A DNA stretch of 64,000 nucleotides, taken from Toxorhynchites rutilus septentrionalis. Its lineage: Eukaryota; Arthropoda; Insecta; Diptera; Culicidae. Below, one piece after another: positions 58,120-64,000 of this stretch. Within the stretch, counting starts at the first letter, position 1. Every line of letters begins with the position of its first letter. The stretch is taken from the NCBI RefSeq assembly GCF_029784135.1, contig NC_073746.1:100518515-100582514 (forward strand). The letters are read 5' to 3'. A model generated the notes under the pieces. The model was not told where the DNA came from. It searched no databases and was given only the letters and a program-made list of their open reading frames with translations. Position numbers and translations under genes: made by a program.

Positions 58120-59386
58120 AAGGGCGAACACGAAATTATTGCGACACCGAAAATGTCATGTCGATTTTCTTATAATGTTTAGAATCAAACCAAAATTTTA
58201 GGGTAGTTTTATATATATATTTACTTGAAAAATCAAAAGAAAAGTTAATCGATGGAGCCTTGAGTGTAAAATTGAACGCATTTTCGCTTGATGCCCTCCA
58301 CCAAAGTCTTTACAGTGTCATCCGGTACCAGTTTCTCAGTTTTTTTTCCATTTTCTTAACATGTCCTTCTAGTCTTTGACTGTCTTCATGCTCTTCCGAA
58401 GTTCCCGCTTCATTATTGCCCAGTACTGCTCCACCGGGCGCAGCTCCGGACAGTTTGGCGGGTTCATGTCCTTTGGAACAAAATGGACATAATTGGCCTC
58501 ATACCACTCCAGGACACTTTTAGAATAATGGCATGATGCCAAATCTGGCTAAAATAGAGGAGATTCGTCGTGCTGCTGCAAGAACGGCGCTTCTCGAGGC
58601 ACTCAGATTTGTAGATCTCGCCATTTACTGTGCCCTTTGTCACGAAAGCTCACTCCTCAGTCCGCAAGAGCAGATGACCTGCCAAACGAGATATTTGGAG
58701 GCGAACTTCGACATTTTCTTCTTCTAAAATTTGTCGTCCACATCGAACTTGCTCTTGCCGGTGAAAAACTCCAACCTCGGAATTTGCTTAAAATCGGCTT
58801 TTATATACGTTTCGTCGTCCATCACACAGCAGCCATATTTTGTCAGCATCTTCTCGTAGAGCTTCCATGCCCGAGTTTTAGCCGTCGATTGTTGCCGCTC
58901 ATCGTGGTTTGGGAAGTTCTGTACCTTGTATGTATGTAGTCCAGCTCTCTTCTTTGCATTCTGGACGTAGCTCTGCGACATGCCGATCTTTTTAGCCAAA
59001 TCACGGCTTGAGACGTTGGGATTTGCTTTAATCATCCGCTTCACCTTTCCCTCCGTCTTTTTGTTCTCCGGTCCCGGTTTTCTTCCAGCTCCTTTGCCGT
59101 GGTCCAACCTCAACCGCTCCTGGAACCGCTTCAACACTCTGGAGACGGTTGAATGGTGAATGTTCAACATTTTTCCCAACTGCCGGTGCGACAGGTCAGG
59201 AAATTCCAGGTGTTTGGAAAGAATTTGTTCTCTCGACTCACGTTGGTTCACCTCCATTTTCGTTGAATCGAAAAACACGACTTCGAGTTTGACAGCAATA
59301 CACATCAATGAGAAAGTGTGCAAAATTTGGTTGATTTTTACCCAATGGTAAAAAAGTTGTGTCGCAATAATTTCGTGTTCGCCCTT
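58120..59386 (-). mobile_element. ITmD37E transposon, third lineage (1267 bp), inside the foldback element
   Basis: The terminal inverted repeats begin AAGGGCGAACACGAAATTAT and extend ~32 bp. TA flanks both sides (58118-58119 and 59387-59388). A broken D,D37E transposase occupies the minus strand. Confidence 0.93.
58245..59257 (-). pseudogene. ITmD37E transposase pseudogene, third lineage
   Basis: The ATG at 59257 opens MEVNQRESREQILSKHLEFP. It has two helix-turn-helix segments (GKMLNIHHSTVSRVLKRF and DLAKKIGMSQSYVQNAKKR) around a GAGRKPGPENK linker. The first catalytic segment is CVMDDETYIKADF. The frame meets a stop after KFDVDDKF, near 58725. Further on, the second aspartate segment reads stop-PDLASCHYSKSVL (the family Trp is TAG), and the glutamate lies in ELRPVEQYWAIMK. 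The terminal stop is at 58245-58247. D-to-E spacing is 37. Small frameshifts may also be present between 58560 and 58730. It is inactive. Confidence 0.92.
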
Positions 59387-59388
59387 TA

Positions 59389-59570
59389 ATGGGGGCGAAG
59401 TCCCCATTTAACGAGGATAAGAAATCAAGGCGGCACCAAGCCGCCGAGGTGACGCAATCTGAGTAGGCCGCCGACCCGCCGTCGGAAGCGGACAGAAACG
59501 TGATGCACCAGATAAACGTATGGCGTCCGACGCTCGTAAACGGGCTGCGTCATCCATAAGAATGGATGGA
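59389..59570. other. GC-rich patch with small hairpins
   Basis: GGGGGCGAAGTCCCC and GGCGGCACCAAGCCGCC are perfect short hairpins in a segment much richer in GC than its surroundings. It belongs to the interior of the foldback element. No reading frame was recognised. Confidence 0.6.
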
Positions 59571-59794
59571 CCTAATAATACGTTATAAAACTGCATTCTT
59601 TCATTTTTGATTATTTTGAAAAGGATTTTATTCAATGCCATTATTTCTCGAATTGTACTTCCCACGAAAAATACTTTTTGAATGGAAATGAAAGTATGAA
59701 ACAAATATGATCTTTATATACCACTGATCAGAATTAAATATACAAATACAAATACAAATATAGTAAAATTTGTGTATTATTAGAATATATTCTT

Positions 59795-60065
59795 CTTTTG
59801 GGTAAGTGTCGCTTTCGGGTAGATGTTACATTCGGGTAATTGTTACATTAGGGTAACTGTCGCATTCGGGTAAATGTAGCATTCGGGTAAATGTTACATT
59901 CGGGTAGTTGTTGCATTCGGGTAAATGTCGCATTCGGGTAAGTGCCAATTCGGGTAGATGGTACATTCGAGTAGCTGTTGCTTTCGGGTATTTGTTACAT
60001 TCGGGTGAGTGGAATTCTGGTGAATGTCTTTCGGGTAACTGTCATTCGGGTGAGTGGGTTTTGGG
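59795..60065 (-). repeat. Right subterminal array, ~17-bp unit, inverted relative to the left
   Basis: About 15 units with the core CATTCGGGTAAATGT, the reverse complement of the left array unit. Spacing is mostly 17-18 bp. Confidence 0.95.
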
Positions 60066-60339
60066 AAAATGTGACACAATCAGGTTTATGGCATAAATTT
60101 ATTTCTAATAATCAATTAAAACTGATAATAGTATGCAGTCAGAGTGGAACATGTTTCAGAGAATACAAAAATGTAATCACTAAACTGTGTCATGATTAAT
60201 TCCAAATACAACCGTGGTCTTCATTAACTGCAAGTATGTTTTTTTTTCGAAATCACTCTAACCCGTTTGTCGTTGGAATACATTTTTCTTAGAAAATCGC
60301 GAGTTGTTCTTGGTTCACTCTGAATGAACACGTTTTTTA

Positions 60340-60790
60340 TCCCATTTTTTATTTATTAGGCTCATTAGCATTTTAGCTGTAACAGAGCCGGGTTTTAATC
60401 GTGTACATGTACATATGTTTATGTTTCTATAAACTGTAAATTACACAGTAGTTAGTAGTAGCCATTTAGGCGTTAAATTTTCTGTTCCATTACATTATGG
60501 TAAATTACACAGTAGTAGCCATTTCGGCGTAAGGGTATTCTTTCTGTTCTACCATTGTTCAGCAGACCGGACAGCGGAGACAGTTCATATTGATCATTGT
60601 TGGGTTATTTATAGAACAGCAGCCTGATGTTTTTTGCAGAGCAGAGCAGTTGTATGGATGAATCGATCTAATTTCGACCGTGGATCGATCTTCATCGCTG
60701 ATGATATTTGCGTGGACGTAGTTATTTTATAACAACACAAAGATGGTCAATTGAAGGTCCTGAATTGAACTGAATGAACACGTTATTGAA
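60340..60790 (+). repeat. Direct repeat, right copy (partner at 56780-57260)
   Basis: TTATTTATTAGGCTCATTAG, TAGCTGTAACAGAGCCG, CACAGTAGTAGCCATTT, GCGTGGACGTAGTT and CAAAGATGGTCAATTGA occur in the same order as in the left copy. Confidence 0.65.
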
Positions 60791-61489
60791 AATTGTTATT
60801 CGTCAATGTAAATTACGGAACACAAACATTTTCAGAATGTAGCAGTCCGATTTCGAAATCAAGTTTTTCCTGAAGAATCTTGTACTTTTGAGGAAGAAGG
60901 AGATGGTGAAGAACCAGTTACTGGACTGCGAAATTAATGATCGTCTCGGTTCTATCTTTTTTTTTTTTCATATATTTGATGAATGTAGTTAAAATATTAT
61001 AGTTTCAGTATAAGATTGAGTTCAACTTGCGTGAATCAATAAGTTTTATTAAATTGGAGAGTGGCTTGCCCGTTAGGGAATTTGGTCCTTCCTGATGTCT
61101 CAAAAAGCAAAAATATGCAGAGCCCGACATGTGGTATTGCCAGCTTTATCTGATTTTTTTTAACTTCTAGACTAGAATATTCCCTTCAGCTATAACAATT
61201 TCCATGCTCTTCGTTGGCTGCATCTCCAATGCAGGACAATGCAGGATCTGGAGCCCAGAGATGGCAACCAAATTTTTGAAACTGTTGGAAAAATTCGACA
61301 GTGTCATGACAGTGTCAGTAAGTGGCATTTTTAATTTTCCTTATCCTATTTGTGGTCATACATTATAACATTATACTTTTGGTTTACGTTTTATGTCGCC
61401 CTAACTATTCCTGACATTTTTAATGAATGTTTACATAATTTTTGGAAGCAAAAACTCCTCGCATAGTTTTCAGAAATTCCAAATGAAAT
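60791..61489. other. No recognisable feature
   Basis: AT-rich DNA with no domain-bearing frame and no repeat structure noticed. Confidence 0.4.
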
Positions 61490-63690
61490 CATCCTAAAAA
61501 TGCAGATTTTAAAAACTTGTATTTTTGATTCCAAGTGTGTATTCCGTTTGGGTTGGAGGAAATATGAGTTTTTCACAGCAATTGGGAATTTTTTGACTCA
61601 AGCGTAACTTTTGAAAAAGGCGTATCGATTTTAGTAATAGAAATCTTTGATAATTTATGTCTCAAAAACTCGTACCGAAATAGTGTGTTAGAAAGAGTTA
61701 TAGAGTATTAATGGTTGAATATGAAAAAATGTACACTGAGAAAAAAATTAGTACTCTTTTTTTAATTACAAAATAAAAATTCAATTTGCAATATCCAAAA
61801 TACATTTTTTTTAAATTTTTTTCTAATTTTTTCATACAAAATAGAAGTCATGCAGAAAATTAAAAAAATGGGCCCAAGATAGTAAAATTATTTTTGACGA
61901 ACTTTGTGGAACATCGAATTTTTAGGAATTTTCGAAATTTCGAATTTTTGTATGTTAGCAGTCAGTTTTAATCACAAATTATGAATCCTGATGTTATTTA
62001 AAACAAAAAAGGTTATTATCAATCTCCTTCTAAATGTAGCCATTGTCGCAGGTCGCATAGAAAACAATCTTTGACCAACGTCTATCACTCACTTTATTCT
62101 TTCGAGAGAAATAAATTTGTAGATCACTGTTTGCACCTTAATTTGCTTAATTGGTTTCTGTTCAGTCGCACAACAACACTTTCCGGCTCACCCTTAGTAC
62201 CGCACAGATCACACTAGTCCCGGTCTCGGTCGCCATGTCGCAGGTCGCAGGATCGCCATGTGGACACCCAGTAGTTTCTTTCGGTTATATGAAAAGACTT
62301 TCACGTACGCGTTCATACTGAGTCCGCCCAACTGGGTCAGACTCCCTTTTATTCAATTCGTTTATTTCTTACAACTAGCTACAACCTAAATTCTATTATT
62401 ATGCGTGGTCAGGCGAATTGTAGTAAAACACATAACACATGTGTCCGAAAAGATGTCAACCGGAATCGAAAGCATAAATAGGAAACGTTTGCGCATTTGC
62501 GCAAGCATGTGTTTGTCATTAAATTCACGCTAGCGAAGCTAGCGAAGAAGTGCAAAAGTAAACAAAGGAAGTTAATGGTCAGCGCGTCATATTATGCAAT
62601 AAATAACCATCGGAACCTTGGCCTGAATTTACGACATGGTTCGCATGTTTATTTTGGTTGCACAGCGTGACGCACTTGCTAGAATTTTGTTGCCATAAGG
62701 GCATGTGTATCGGGTTGTAGGTGGTCCAGTGATCCTGTTACACCATTCTCGAGATATTTAAAAAAATATTTCTGATTTATTGTCTTTTTAATAGTAAATA
62801 GGCCCTTTAAATATGTTTGTCGTGTTATACCATCATGTTCATGAGATTTTATGAATTCGCTTATAGTTTCCAACAACTTTTCCAAATACATCATTATGGT
62901 AAAGACATATGTTTAGGAGTTACGTTACGAAACATTCGAAGACATGTGGGTTAAAACAAAAAGTAACGAAACTAAAAAATCTTTTTTATCTTAATAAAAA
63001 CAATCAATCAAAAAAATTGTTGGAAATTATAAGGAAATTCATAAAATCATGAACATGACGTTATAACACGACAAACATATAAAAAGAGATTATTTACTAT
63101 AAAAAAGATTATAAATTAGAAATATTTTTTTAAATATCTCGAGAATGGTTGCATTTAAAAGGAGATTGATAATAACCTTTTTTGTTTTAATTCACATCAG
63201 AATTCATAATTTGTGGCTAAGAATGATTGCTCACATACAAAAGTTCGAAGTTTCGAAAATTCCAAAAAAATCGATGTTCCACAAATTTCGTCAAAAATAG
63301 TTTTACTATCTTGGGCCCGTTTTTTTAATTTTTTGCATGACTTCTATTTTATATGGAAAAAAAATATTAAAAAATACATATTTTTTATATCGCAAATTAA
63401 AATTTTAATTTGTAAATAAAAAAAGAGGACTAATTTTTCCTCTCAGTGTATATTTTTTTTCAAATTAAGCCAACTATACTCTATAATTCTCTCTAACACG
63501 CTATTCTGGCACGACTCATTTTTTTCGAGATGTAAATTATCAAAGATTTCTCTTACTCAAATCGATACGCCCTTTTCAAAAGTTACGCTTGAGTCAAAAA
63601 ATTCCCAATTGCTGTGGAAAACTCATATTTCCTCTAACCCAAACGGAATTCACACTTTTATTCGAATCAAAAATACTCATGTTTTGTCAT
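61490..63690. repeat. Large palindrome (arms about 680 bp) split by a solo LTR
   Basis: The left arm is 61490-62043 plus 62743-62885 and the right arm is about 63015-63690. They are diverged reverse complements around a ~130-bp loop. Landmarks include CAATTGGGAATTTTTTGACT against its complement near 63600, and TTATTATCAATCTCCTT against AAGGAGATTGATAATAA. Removal of the LTR restores a continuous left arm. The related fragment at 49690-49911 shows the family is dispersed. Confidence 0.88.
62044..62742 (-). mobile_element. Solo LTR (699 bp) with 4-bp TSD
   Basis: The segment starts TGTCGCAGG and ends GTTACA, giving TG...CA ends. CCAT is present on both sides (62040-62043 and 62743-62746). Minus orientation is favoured. 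On that strand GAATAAAAGG is followed about 30 bp later by ACTCAGTATG, a TATA/initiator pair. AATAAAG lies about 60 bp from the end, as a polyadenylation signal would. The interior and second LTR are absent, as expected after LTR-LTR recombination. The family is not identified; a 4-bp TSD points away from BEL/Pao. Confidence 0.78.
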
Positions 63691-64000
63691 TTGTCGATTA
63701 CATTTGGAATTACTCTTTTTGTTACTGTTCTACTTCTTAGTTTTGTTTTGTTTCAATCTATTCTGAAAACAATCATTCAACGGTTGCTGAGGCATGCAGC
63801 AGAAATGTTGTAAATGTATTTTTTTTTGTAATTTGGGAAAAGCAAAATTATTGTCATACCTTTCTAGTGATAAAATTCTACTCCAAAAGAAATATTATCC
63901 TTTCGCTTGTGAAGTCAATAAAATCCACTATTCGGATATCCCTAAATCCTTTATAAATCCATTATCGATATCCTGAATTTCGTTTTCGATAGCAAACATT
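63691..64000. other. No recognisable feature
   Basis: AT-rich flank to the window end with no supportable feature. Confidence 0.4.

Larger units (their letters stand above)
57511..60081. mobile_element. Foldback (FB/MULE-like) element with 9-bp TSD
   Basis: The ends are short imperfect inverted repeats: GGTTGTGTCCCATT on the left, GATTGTGTCACATT read from the right. Just inside each lies an array of ~17-bp tandem repeats in opposite orientation. The 9-bp AGGTTTATG is duplicated exactly at 57502-57510 and 60082-60090. Inverted arrays of short tandem repeats plus a 9-bp TSD are the architecture of Drosophila Foldback elements, which belong to the Mutator-like superfamily. No MULE transposase is visible. 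The interior is occupied by an inserted ITmD37E (58120-59386), so the original element was about 1.3 kb. Confidence 0.8.

Noticed and set aside
57530..60065. CRISPR-like arrays (regular 17-bp units)
   Set aside because: Units are contiguous without spacers and mirror each other inside a TSD-flanked transposon.

Overview
The window looks like intergenic or intronic nuclear DNA from a culicine mosquito, most likely Aedes-like. It is AT-rich and packed with nested transposable elements. It carries four D37E-or-pogo-type Tc1/mariner-superfamily elements (three ITmD37E, a lineage described from mosquitoes, and one pogo), and an insect endogenous retrovirus. Decayed replication-dependent histone genes with their 3' stem-loops are also present. 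I found no intact host gene. The only uninterrupted, recognisable protein is one transposase (40395-41414, minus).

Layout. 1-3.5 kb: an inverted duplication of a dead histone H3 gene, an interspersed repeat, and two MITEs with target-site duplications (TSDs). 4.8-6.1 kb: a non-autonomous element with an internal tandem array and a 51-bp retroposed fragment inside it. 6.6-7.8 kb: a large palindrome. 8.55-11.3 kb: a TAGCTGACCC-family repeat with a tandem array, interrupted by mariner copy 1. 14.4-16.0 and 23.5-25.0 kb: two dead Tc3-like elements, with a non-LTR retrotransposon 3' fragment at 16.2-17.0 kb. 25.1-28.45 kb: a second TAGCTGACCC-family copy with two tandem arrays, a palindrome and a long (TA)n. 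31.3-40.2 kb: a third copy, split by a hAT element that is itself split by an Errantivirus-like LTR element. 40.3-41.6 kb: an intact ITmD37E. 42.2-44.0 kb: a histone H2A pseudogene split by a second ITmD37E. 44.9-46.1 and 53.5-54.8 kb: mariner copies 2 and 3. 47.1-49.0 kb: a pogo element. 49.9-51.0 kb: another TGACGTAGGACTA-ended element with a promoter-like segment. Two related tRNA-derived SINEs lie at 46.5 and 56 kb. 57.5-60.1 kb: a foldback element with a 9-bp TSD, invaded by a third ITmD37E. 61.5-63.7 kb: a palindrome split by a solo LTR.

The insertions give a relative chronology: older repeats, palindromes and histone pseudogenes form the substrate, and younger hAT, LTR, mariner, pogo and ITmD37E copies sit inside them. 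The ITmD37E at 40.3 kb is the only element here that could still make its own enzyme. The large gene-free stretches (11.3-14.4, 17.0-23.4, 28.7-31.3, 51.0-52.9 and 55.1-55.9 kb) show no feature I can support beyond a few weak candidate exons. All calls are from reading the sequence; no database search was run.
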